A DNA stretch of 6,937 bases from Dehalococcoidia bacterium (lineage in GTDB: Bacteria; Chloroflexota; Dehalococcoidia; JACVQG01): NCBI GenBank assembly GCA_015661045.1, contig JACVQG010000067.1, positions 1-6,937 of the forward strand, given 5' to 3'. Position 1 is the stretch's first letter; every line of letters begins with the position of its first letter. The notes below the pieces were generated by a model. The model saw nothing but the letters and a program-made list of their open reading frames with translations. It was not told the DNA's origin and made no database searches. Below, piece by piece: positions 1 to 5,318 of this stretch. The position numbers and the translations under genes are program-made.

Positions 1-411
1 GGGGACAAGGGTGACACGGGGACGCACGTATCTATACAGGAGACAAGTCAAGGAGCGAATATTTTTAACACATCTCCAGTTGCAAAGAATTGGGAAAGCA
101 TTTTCCCATCAAAGCCAATAAACATTCAGCGCTCCTCTAAAGTTATTGTGCTTGTTACAGGTGTCATTGATTTTAAGCCATCTACTCCCTCCGAACTGAG
201 GTTAGGCATAGGGACTAACGTTGGAGACCCGAATGTGTGGAACAAATATCAGAGTGCGAATAGTGCCTCTGACGTTTATATCCCATTTTCCATATCGGGG
301 ACACTTACCTTAGGGTCAGGCTCTAATAATGTTTATTTCCTGGCCAAAAATGATACGGGGGCATCAACAATCACAAACGCGACGATGATAACAATAGAAA
401 TTCAGGAATAG
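1..411 (+). CDS. Collagen-like protein, C-terminal part (5' end outside window)
   Basis: Reading frame 1 is open from the first base to the TAG at 409-411, so the gene enters from the left; the GTG at 148 is internal and not its start. The first residues, GDKGDTGT, follow the Gly-X-Y pattern of a collagen-like triple helix. About 130 residues follow that are rich in Thr, Ser, Asn, Val and Ile, with alternating polar and hydrophobic residues typical of a beta-sandwich trimerisation head (for example LTLGSGSNNVYFLAKN and ITNATMITIEIQE). Known proteins of this layout are bacterial surface or exosporium filaments and phage tail fibres, where the collagen stalk projects a globular C-terminal head. 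Which of these applies cannot be told from this fragment. The leftward genes next to it look accessory, which mildly favours a phage or mobile context. The collagen repeat is seen directly; the head fold is inferred. Confidence 0.72.
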   Translation, partial: GDKGDTGTHVSIQETSQGANIFNTSPVAKNWESIFPSKPINIQRSSKVIVLVTGVIDFKPSTPSELRLGIGTNVGDPNVWNKYQSANSASDVYIPFSISGTLTLGSGSNNVYFLAKNDTGASTITNATMITIEIQE

Positions 412-442
412 GCAGGGCTCTAACATTTGGACATGATGTGTA

Positions 443-464
443 GGGCTGCACTAAAGCCCCATTT
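443..464 (+). terminator. Weak hairpin between convergent genes
   Basis: GGGCT (443-447) and AGCCC (455-459) can pair over a 7-base loop just after the collagen-like gene, followed by ATTTG rather than a real T-run. It lies in the 64-base gap between convergent genes, where a terminator would be expected. The short stem makes this a weak call. Confidence 0.25.
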
Positions 465-475
465 GTTCAATCAGC

Positions 476-817
476 TCAGTTTTGCCCAAGTCTTTCACGT
501 TTTCTCTCTTGCCTTCGGGCGTTGTACTCCCCTGGGTTTGCCTGTCTCTTGGCACGCCGGTTGGCATTATATTTATCCTTATTCTGTTCCAAACATCTGC
601 GAGTGGCCAGTGACGGGTCTATTCTGGTCTCCTGCAGCTCCCACAGGCGGGCGGCCTTAATGCGGATGCCCATGACCAGCCGCTGGGCATATGCACCAGA
701 TATGCCCAGTACGTCGGCGATTTCCTTAGCCTGATACTCTTGTAGCAGCAAGAGAAAGGTCTGGCGCTCCCGGGGCACAAGGTATGGCTCCAATTCCTCC
801 CGCATGATGTTGGCCAC
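476..817 (-). CDS. Sigma-70 region 4-like protein, probably the frameshifted 3' half of the upstream sigma gene
   Basis: Read from GTG at 815-817 this gives 113 residues. Residues 5-60 look like sigma-70 region 4: MREELEPYL leads in, then VPRERQTFLLLLQEY, AKEIADVLGISGAYAQRL and a basic end MGIRIKAARLWE. This is the helix-turn-helix that contacts the -35 element. The tail (about 65-113) is very basic, with NANRRAKRQANPGEYNARR, a pattern also found beside HNH-type and other phage DNA-binding modules. There is no good ribosome binding site before the GTG. The same frame is open upstream and reads PDPTQDIAVAN directly before the nominal start, which continues naturally from residue 132 of the region-2 gene. 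The best reading is therefore one ~253-residue sigma factor whose frame breaks near 838-843, not two genes. ATG at 803-805 is a possible alternative start if it is expressed alone. Confidence 0.6.
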   Translation of the reverse strand: MANIMREELEPYLVPRERQTFLLLLQEYQAKEIADVLGISGAYAQRLVMGIRIKAARLWELQETRIDPSLATRRCLEQNKDKYNANRRAKRQANPGEYNARRQERKRERLGQN

Positions 818-819
818 TG

Positions 820-1236
820 CTATGTCTTGCGTGGGGTCGGGAATCTTCCCACGACGGTGGCGCTGGCCATGACGTCCTGGAGGCTGTCCAGGTCATCTTC
901 TTCGGAGCTTGCCGCCAGGCCCTCCCAGCTCACCACTTCATACCCGGTGCCGCCCAGGGGACGGTCCACGGACCGGCGGTTACGCCTGAGAGTCGACAGT
1001 GCGGCGCACCAGGCAACCTTCCAGATGTAGGTTTTGTTGGCATCGGGATGGCTTTGGAGCACATGCCACACCTTCAGGCTAGCCTCCTGAACCATATCAT
1101 CCATGTCCAGGCCACGATGCCGGCCGCCGGCACAACGAAAACAGGCATCGTGTATGAACCGGCGATACTCCTTTAGTCGGGATTCGGCTTCTCGGCTATG
1201 CGAGTCTTCAAGAGGTGGAAGTGTTGTAGTAACCAT
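820..1236 (-). CDS. Sigma-70 region 2-like protein (ECF-type sigma factor, N-terminal half)
   Basis: 138 residues from ATG at 1234-1236, with AGGAGG three bases upstream. Residues about 20-85 resemble sigma-70 region 2, which binds core RNA polymerase and melts the -10 element: LKEYRRFIHDACFRCAGG, then GLDMDDMVQEASLKVWHVLQ (the DLvQEt-like core-binding helix), then the aromatic/basic segment TYIWKVAWCAALSTLRRNRRS that matches the 2.3-2.4 DNA-melting helix. An acidic linker follows (SSEEDDLDSLQDVM). The frame then ends at 820-822 after GRFPTPRKT, before region 4, which lies immediately downstream in the -1 frame. A one-base change near TTCCCGACCCC (833-843) would join the halves. As read, the product lacks the -35-binding domain and would probably not work as a normal sigma factor. 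The upstream neighbour ends in a terminator, so this gene should have its own promoter within 1237-1307; I see no clear one. Confidence 0.7.
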   Translation of the reverse strand: MVTTTLPPLEDSHSREAESRLKEYRRFIHDACFRCAGGRHRGLDMDDMVQEASLKVWHVLQSHPDANKTYIWKVAWCAALSTLRRNRRSVDRPLGGTGYEVVSWEGLAASSEEDDLDSLQDVMASATVVGRFPTPRKT

Positions 1237-1307
1237 AGACCTCCTCTCTGTTCAGGGAAACAGAAAGGGGCTGCCGAAATTCCTCTTAATTGGAATAAAA
1301 AGTGTAT

Positions 1308-1349
1308 AAAAAGAAAAGAGACCCCATACTTATTCAGTATGGAGTCTCT
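1308..1349 (-). terminator. Rho-independent terminator of the 1987-1334 gene
   Basis: On the minus strand AGAGACTCCATAC (1349-1337) pairs with GTATGGGGTCTCT (1329-1317) across a 7-base loop, 13 pairs with one G-U, followed directly by TTTCTTTTT (1316-1308). Stem, loop and U-tract are all canonical and only the minus strand has the T-run. The TGA stop codon of the upstream gene (1336-1334) lies inside the hairpin loop, so the last five codons form one stem arm. Confidence 0.88.
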
Positions 1350-1987
1350 AAATATCGATTAACTGCCTGAGAGCAACGGTCTTCAATTGCTTCTGCCATA
1401 GATAGGGGTGCTTTCCCTATCCCATAGCGGTAAAAACGCCGCTTTGCGTTCTTACTGGGTTTCTCTACCCCCGACAGGTCAACCCAGATGGTTGCCTTCA
1501 AGCCAGGGATATATACTTTGGCCGTTCTTGCCATCGTGAAGGCGCTTATCCCCATCTGGACTATAGTCCAAGTGGGCCTTTTGGCCATGTCCTCTGACTT
1601 CTGGATGCTGTCATACCTGCCCCGATTGTATATGCCAGGCATGGCGTGCATGTGTCGCTTCTCCAACTGCCAGAGATAGGAACGGGCATCCCTGTCATCG
1701 GCCTTCCAGTAGTCCGTTAGGTCTGCGGAAGTCCATTGGGGTAGGTGACGAAGCTCATCCCTTGTCATGGATTTCTGGACTGTCTGGGCAACCATTGACG
1801 CCCGCATAATCCAGATGAAGGGATTATCTTCATCGGGTAAGCCTATCTTGTCAACGATGGCCTGCTGAATCTTCCGCATAGCTGTGCAGTTGATATGCCC
1901 GTAAGTGCATCGCCCAGCAAAGAGGTTACGCTTAAGCACATCCAAGACCATTTGCCGCTCAGGAGTTGCCCATAGTGGTTGATTCAT
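1334..1987 (-). CDS. Hypothetical protein, 217 aa, with CxxxHxxC motif
   Basis: I do not recognise this family. The start ATG at 1985-1987 is preceded on its strand by AAGGGGGTT at a workable spacing, and no longer start is needed. The protein is soluble-looking, with no signal peptide or membrane segment, and rich in Arg, Trp, Met and Tyr. Visible points are a helical N-terminus (PERQMVLDVLKRNLF), a possible metal-binding C27-x3-H31-x2-C34 (RCTYGHINCT), a charged middle (DDRDARSYLWQLEKRH), a likely beta segment near residues 155-175 (ARTAKVYIPGLKATIWVDLSG), and a basic patch KNAKRRFYRYGIGK that could bind nucleic acid. It sits between the inverted-repeat-flanked gene and the sigma factor, all leftward, and ends in a strong terminator, so it may close an operon that starts upstream near 2690. 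The accessory setting suggests a viral or mobile-element protein, but no function can be assigned. Confidence 0.72.
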   Translation of the reverse strand: MNQPLWATPERQMVLDVLKRNLFAGRCTYGHINCTAMRKIQQAIVDKIGLPDEDNPFIWIMRASMVAQTVQKSMTRDELRHLPQWTSADLTDYWKADDRDARSYLWQLEKRHMHAMPGIYNRGRYDSIQKSEDMAKRPTWTIVQMGISAFTMARTAKVYIPGLKATIWVDLSGVEKPSKNAKRRFYRYGIGKAPLSMAEAIEDRCSQAVNRYLETPY

Positions 1988-2010
1988 GGCAACCCCCTTC
2001 TCTTATTCCC

Positions 2011-2041
2011 TGAACGGGTAGGATAGGGGACTGTTTGTGCC
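2011..2041 (+). repeat. Left copy of ~30-base inverted repeat flanking the 2619-2080 gene
   Basis: TGAACGGGTAGGATAGGGGA followed by CTGTTTGTGCC. Its reverse complement recurs at 2646-2675 with two mismatches and one extra T (28 of 31 aligned positions identical). It lies in the spacer between the 2619-2080 gene and the start of the 1987-1334 gene, about 24 bases before that start codon. Confidence 0.9.
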
Positions 2042-2061
2042 TTATAACTTTGCTATGTCAT

Positions 2062-2080
2062 GTCCCGATACATCGGGGAC
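2062..2080 (-). promoter_or_regulatory. Hairpin immediately after the stop of the 2619-2080 gene
   Basis: GTCCCGA (2062-2068) pairs with TCGGGGAC (2073-2080) with one bulged base and a four-base loop. It begins at the TAG stop codon of the leftward gene. No T-run follows on the minus strand, so it is not a standard intrinsic terminator; an mRNA-stabilising or attenuating hairpin between two cistrons is more likely. Confidence 0.4.
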
Positions 2081-2619
2081 TAGGCAGGCACTAACTCCCT
2101 GTCTGGTATGGGGGATGGGGTGGGGACTTCGTTGGCAGGGGCAGCAGCCTTCATCTTCTGGGCAGCCAACTCTGCCAGGTAGGTGCCGAGCGTTTTATCC
2201 TCATGTTCCCGCACCTTAGCTCCTGCTATCTGAGCAGCTTCAGCCTGAGCCTTATACTCCTCAGGGTGGGTCTTCTGGATTGTAGCTGTGAAGGTAATCA
2301 GGCCGAAGGCAATGTTATCCATGACACCGGTAGCTGCCTTGACCAACTCCCTATTGGGAGTAAAGACTGGAGACTTAGTCACCACACCCGTTACAGGGTC
2401 TGTGGTTTCTTTGAGCCTGGGGGTTCCATCCTTATCAACCCTTAGCTGCAACCCCGCACCCAAGGCTGAAGGATGGATGTTGCTCTCTCCAGTTGCGTTC
2501 GTTGCCGTGAAGAAGGGTATCCATAGACCGTTCATGGGGAAGGCTTTGATATTCCTGTCCTTAGCCTTCTCTGGGGACTGCTTCAATAGGCTCTTGATGT
2601 CTAATCCAAGTTTCGCCAT
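2080..2619 (-). CDS. Hypothetical protein, 179 aa, with Pro-rich C-terminus
   Basis: I do not recognise this family. The start chosen is the ATG at 2617-2619 (MAKLGLDIKSLL), because GAGGTG sits six bases upstream of it; the earlier ATG at 2650-2652 would add only 11 residues, has no such site and would begin inside the inverted repeat. Residues 1-30 are basic and helical. Residues 35-70 look beta-rich with aromatic residues (FPMNGLWIPFFTATNATGE), and LGAGLQLRVDKDG follows. Residues about 95-165 look alpha-helical and Ala/Lys/Glu-rich (EEYKAQAEAAQIAGAKVREH), and the last 15-20 are a disordered Pro-rich tail (TPSPIPDRELVPA). No signal peptide or membrane helix is seen. The gene is bracketed by the ~30-base inverted repeats at 2011-2041 and 2646-2675, and a hairpin follows its stop codon. 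It may be the first gene of a leftward transcript that also carries the 1987-1334 gene. Confidence 0.72.
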   Translation of the reverse strand: MAKLGLDIKSLLKQSPEKAKDRNIKAFPMNGLWIPFFTATNATGESNIHPSALGAGLQLRVDKDGTPRLKETTDPVTGVVTKSPVFTPNRELVKAATGVMDNIAFGLITFTATIQKTHPEEYKAQAEAAQIAGAKVREHEDKTLGTYLAELAAQKMKAAAPANEVPTPSPIPDRELVPA

Positions 2620-2645
2620 ATGTTGCACCTCACTTTTTATTGATT

Positions 2646-2675
2646 GGCACAACAGTCCCCTACCTTACCCGTTCA
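2646..2675 (-). repeat. Right copy of ~30-base inverted repeat
   Basis: On the minus strand this reads TGAACGGGTAAGGTAGGGGA then CTGTTGTGCC, the near-identical inverted partner of 2011-2041. It lies 27 bases before the chosen start codon of the leftward 179-residue gene, in its probable 5' untranslated region. The two copies and the 604 bases between them form a unit of 665 bases. Confidence 0.9.
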
Positions 2676-3088
2676 AGGTTGCGAATTACAGTTTCTTATA
2701 ATGCCACTTGCCAGTAGTCACCATCCCAAGCGTATGTGGCCGCTTGGTTAGTCATGTGGTCAGGTCAATCCGCCCGCTTGTTGCACTTCCAGTTGCTAAC
2801 TATACAACTTCATCTTGCCTACGGGTAAGATACCGCCCCATTTGCTCATATCCTATTGCAAACATGCAATATTTGGATATTTGCTAGGTGCTAAACTCAC
2901 AATTAGTTAGATTGTGGATTAGATTTGAATTTGGACTTTGACATATAGTCAATTTACATCTGGACGTGTCTCAGATAGCTTTCACATATAAACCACCTTT
3001 AAAATGTATTCACCCATAGCTTCGGGCAACTTCAGAATAGCACTATAAGATGTATAGTGTTATCATATAAATTAGCTATATTACTTTA
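2676..3088. other. AT-rich non-coding region with several inverted repeats
   Basis: No convincing gene is present in this stretch. It holds perfect short inverted repeats: CCAAGCG/CGCTTGG (2726-2732 and 2741-2747), CACAAT/ATTGTG (2898-2903 and 2911-2916), TTGAC/GTCAA around ATATA (2938-2952), and CACTATA/TATAGTG (3041-3047 and 3053-3059). The sequence becomes clearly AT-rich after about 2840. Each repeat could arise by chance. Their clustering upstream of the leftward genes would suit a control region or a replication origin of an integrated element, but no iterons or DnaA-box series are evident. Confidence 0.4.
2695..2723 (-). promoter_or_regulatory. Candidate leftward promoter for the 2619-2080 gene
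   Basis: The minus strand shows TGGTGA (2723-2718) and TATAAG (2700-2695) separated by 17 bases. The -10 matches the consensus at five of six positions; the -35 is poor (three of six). A transcript starting near 2688 would carry the right inverted-repeat copy in its leader. It is the best candidate in a short search, not a firm call. Confidence 0.25.
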
Positions 3089-3300
3089 CTAGGGGACAAG
3101 CAGAGAGAAGAGGGTGAAAAGGCAGGGCATCCGCATACCATAGGTAGGGTATATAGCTAATAGAGCGTAGACAATGCGTGGACACAGCGTAGGGTCAGAG
3201 TAGGGACGGCGTGGGGCCATGACAGGGACAGGATAGCGTAGTGGTATAAAGCTGAAAGGATACTGAATGGACAATGCATATCTATAGCCTGAGGGAATAG
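3089..3300. other. Purine-skewed stretch with AGCGTAG repeats, no credible gene
   Basis: The + strand is dominated by G and A with few C, unlike its surroundings. AGCGTAG occurs three times (3164-3170, 3186-3192, 3235-3241), GACAATGC twice, and TAGGG-type words many times. The minus-strand open frame across it (start at 3340) gives an unlikely Pro/Tyr/Leu-rich product with no domain, consistent with low-complexity DNA. It could be a degraded gene, a non-coding RNA or simple skewed sequence; I cannot decide among them. Confidence 0.35.
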
Positions 3301-3305
3301 GAGCC

Positions 3306-3570
3306 ATGCAGAAGGCAGCAAATAGCGGGAGAGACGCCATGCTCGTCCGCCTGCTGTTTCACCTGGGCTGCTGCATTTCGGAGCTGCTCGAGCTGTCCCA
3401 AGTGCCAGGGCCGGCTCTCTCGCCGGAGCAAGTTCTGTCAGGGCTACGGCCAGCCGGTAGAGGAGGTAGTACAGAAGGCATCCGAGGAGCTGGTCATGCG
3501 CCGTCTACCACTGGATAAGCCAACCATCGGTATATACCAGAGTTTTGTATATGTAATACGCAGTTCATAA
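3306..3570 (+). pseudogene. Frameshifted small zinc-ribbon protein
   Basis: ATG at 3306 follows AGGAG, and its frame reads MQKAANSGRD and onward to ISELLEL. Near 3393 the coding look moves to frame 1, which continues CPKCQGRLSRRSKFCQGYG (from 3394), then QPVEEVVQKASEELVMRRL, and stops at 3568-3570. The second part resembles the common CPxCG...KFCxxCGxP zinc ribbon that usually binds one zinc through four Cys. Here the fourth Cys position is Tyr (TAC at 3445-3447 where TGC is expected), so the site is damaged. Frame 1 has no start codon between its upstream stop (3298-3300) and the motif, so one extra base near 3393 is the simplest explanation. The segment is much more GC-rich than its flanks, which also suggests a coding relic. 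The two Cys pairs are visible; the ancestral fusion is inferred. Confidence 0.42.
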
Positions 3571-3721
3571 TAAAGCATAATTTTTGATATACCCCATGTA
3601 ACACACATCAAGCACAGCAGAGATGGGGTGGGGGAATCATAAGGGCAAGGTCTTGTTAAGCCCTGCCCTTAACTGTTACTATTCACTGGGGTGATTAAGG
3701 CATACTAAGATCCATCGGTAT
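3571..3721. other. Non-coding stretch with two hairpins
   Basis: ACCCCAT (3591-3597) pairs with ATGGGGT (3623-3629) across 25 bases. TAAGGGCAAGG (3640-3650) pairs with CCCTGCCCTTA (3661-3671) with one mismatch over a ten-base loop. Neither is followed by a T-run on either strand, so a standard intrinsic terminator is not supported, although the second is placed where the zinc-ribbon remnant would end. Confidence 0.4.
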
Positions 3722-3903
3722 TCAACTTTCATACTGCGGCCCCCGGTGTAGATGCTGAGCGTATAGTTCATGGCTAACACCAATCTCTTGGGTCAACTCC
3801 CGTAGTGACTTACTGTGGCTCTGGCTCCATCCAGAACTGACACCTTATCGCCGAGGATACCTTTGCGCAGTCCGTGCGCCTTATCGTTCTGAGGTATTGG
3901 CCA
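3722..3903 (-). pseudogene. Possible broken helix-turn-helix gene
   Basis: On the minus strand two overlapping frames read like consecutive parts of one protein. One (3903 to the stop at 3795-3793) gives NDKAHGLRKGILGDKVSVLD and then GARATVSHYGS. The other (3844 to the stop at 3724-3722) gives SLRELTQEIGVSHELYAQHL and then HRGPQYES. Joined at the shared bases near 3797-3803 they read SHYGS-LRELTQEIGVSHE, a plausible helix-turn-helix of the type found at the ends of recombinases or in small regulators. No start codon or ribosome site supports an intact gene, and upstream (3904-4010) only short fragments in several frames are open. The frame chosen by length alone (3998-3810) is less protein-like. 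This is a pattern judgement and could be chance. Confidence 0.25.
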
Positions 3904-4577
3904 CTAAGTCCTGATACGAAAAGGATAACGCAAACTTGATTGTTGGTTTCCCGTCGGAGCCGCCACTGCCACATACTGTTGTTCATAAGGTTCAACAATT
4001 ACCCCTGTTATAGCTTCCTTCCCGGCCAGGCATTTTCCTCCCTCTTTGTTCCACATATCAGACCATTATTATCCTGTCGTAAGCTTCGATGAAAAGCGGG
4101 ATATTTTATCACCCATCGAAGCAGAACTGCAATTTTGTTGGGCTATTCCATGTAGTTCACCTTTACACAGGTTTACCTCCTACCCTGGTTTGATTATTTA
4201 CCCATTCAAAGGAGTACAAAATAGTCAGGTAAAGTTACTGTAAATAGCTTATCAGGAATAATTTTCTAGTACAGGCCCAGTTTACTGAAACTTTATTTAA
4301 ATAAAACCAGAAATTCACTGTTACCCGATTTACATTTACTTATGTTCGTTATAAATTGGGGGCAGGAATAAAATAATGGAGTTTAAGTGAGGTAATGTTA
4401 GGTAGATCGAGGGTTGTTTTATTGCTGTAATGGAAATTTAACCAGGTGACCAGGCTTGCTAAAAGGATTATTCTTCTTAAGTTACCATTTTTTATCATAG
4501 GTAGGATAACCGGAGTCAACCGTTTTTTCTGTATGAACAGATACTATCGCATACACGGAAAGGGGTAGATCAGGAAA
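3904..4577. other. Long gene-poor stretch
   Basis: No gene is supported here. The + frame 4046-4243 lacks a ribosome site and gives an unconvincing product. Structures present are GCTTCGATG/CATCGAAGC (4083-4091 and 4114-4122), a perfect nine-base inverted repeat with a 22-base spacer, AGTTT-ACTG-AAACT (4279-4292), and the 14-base palindrome TTTATTTAAATAAA (4292-4305). The last ~250 bases are AT-rich and should contain the promoter of the gene at 4578. TACTAT (4553-4558) could be a -10 element, but no matching -35 is seen. Confidence 0.4.
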
Positions 4578-4796
4578 ATGCTAATCAAAGATAATGATCA
4601 GGACGTAGTGGCAGAACTTTTATTGGAGGCTGAGTCTATTTTACGGGCGGCACGGGAGCAAAACCTGCAAGGGGCAGGAATTTACTTTCAGACTAATGAA
4701 ATAAAAGAGGGCGAGCGTTGCCTGAACTGCGGGAGACCCATAGCAGATAGCGTCGTGAAAAACCTGTGCATTTATTGCTACGAAGAATGGGATTAA
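4578..4796 (+). CDS. Small protein with C-terminal treble/zinc-ribbon Cys4 site
   Basis: 72 residues from ATG at 4578, preceded by a modest AGGAAA site. The N-terminal half is an acidic amphipathic helix (DVVAELLLEAESILRAAREQ). The C-terminal half carries C48-L-N-C51-G-R-P and L-C64-I-Y-C67, four cysteines spaced as in small zinc ribbons and knuckles, which usually bind one structural Zn and mediate contacts with nucleic acid or protein. I do not recognise the exact family. All four Cys are intact, unlike the remnant at 3306-3570. The gene is convergent with the XRE-like gene 86 bases away and appears to be a single-gene unit. An anti-sigma-like or DNA-binding adaptor role is possible but not shown. 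Confidence 0.75.
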   Translation: MLIKDNDQDVVAELLLEAESILRAAREQNLQGAGIYFQTNEIKEGERCLNCGRPIADSVVKNLCIYCYEEWD

Positions 4797-4882
4797 TGTG
4801 AAGTAACCATTCCCGGGCACGCACCGGTAAACATATTCAAATTATAGTAGATGACTATCAATACTTCGTTTTTTCTATTTCA

Positions 4883-5224
4883 TCACCTGCGCACCAGGTT
4901 CTGGTTCAATTGTTTGACCAGTTGAAGATGTTTTATGTCTTCGGTATCAAGGCAGAGTTCTCGCTGACAATACTGTAATTTAACCAGTCCCGAAGGGAAG
5001 AGCCAGTTTGTGTCAATCCCCAGATAGTTAGCGATGTAATCTTTCTCGTATTCAGTTGGCATATCTCTCAATAGTTCTATATCGGATAATCTCCCGATGT
5101 ATATACCACTTCCTGCCGCCACGTCTTTCAGTGTAAAACCTTTTAATCTCCGTAGCGACAAGAGTCTGTAGTTGTAGGTAAACAATTTAAGTTTGAGGAT
5201 AAACCGGCTTATTTCGAATCTCAT
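4883..5224 (-). CDS. XRE/Cro-like helix-turn-helix transcriptional regulator
   Basis: 113 residues from ATG at 5222-5224, with GGAGGGGG six bases upstream, a strong ribosome site. Residues about 18-76 match the XRE fold: YRLLSLRRLKGFTLKDVAAG (helices 1-2), SGIYIGRLSDIEL (turn and recognition helix), then TEYEKDYIANYLGIDTNWLF, where an IAxxLgxxxxxLF ending is characteristic of the family. The turn is less canonical than usual, having GSGIYIGRLSDIE where most have GVSxxxISxIE. The N-terminal 17 residues are basic and hydrophobic, and the C-terminal ~35 (CQRELCLDTEDIKHLQLVKQ) form a helical tail that may dimerise or sense a signal. Such proteins usually repress their own promoter and an adjacent one. 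The divergent neighbour is the membrane-anchored protein at 5405, and the shared 180-base gap holds repeated TTTGCAGTA-type motifs. Confidence 0.75.
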   Translation of the reverse strand: MRFEISRFILKLKLFTYNYRLLSLRRLKGFTLKDVAAGSGIYIGRLSDIELLRDMPTEYEKDYIANYLGIDTNWLFPSGLVKLQYCQRELCLDTEDIKHLQLVKQLNQNLVRR

Positions 5225-5318
5225 TTTCCCCCTCCGTTTTTAAATAAGGCTGATAATCATAAAACGGTATTGCGGTAAAAATGTCAGTTCCAATATTATA
5301 TTAATTTTCATAGCTACT

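Noticed and set aside
427..734. Two + strand open frames opposite the sigma region-4 gene
   Set aside because: They lie antisense to a clear sigma-70 region 4 and show no domain or ribosome site.
827..1309. Two + strand open frames opposite the sigma region-2 gene
   Set aside because: Shadow frames of a well-supported minus-strand gene; Arg/Ser-rich products with no motif.
1250..2015. Shared ten-base word GTTCAGGGAA/TTCCCTGAAC near two gene starts
   Set aside because: Ten-base matches are expected many times by chance in a window of this size and the orientations do not agree.
2037..2701. Three + strand open frames across the inverted-repeat cassette
   Set aside because: They oppose the minus-strand gene that has a good start and ribosome site; low-complexity products.
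3089..3340. Minus-strand 83-residue open frame
   Set aside because: Pro/Tyr/Leu-rich product of skewed DNA with no ribosome site; not protein-like.
4046..4243. + strand 65-residue open frame
   Set aside because: No ribosome site, no recognisable domain and an unnatural composition in a gene-poor region.
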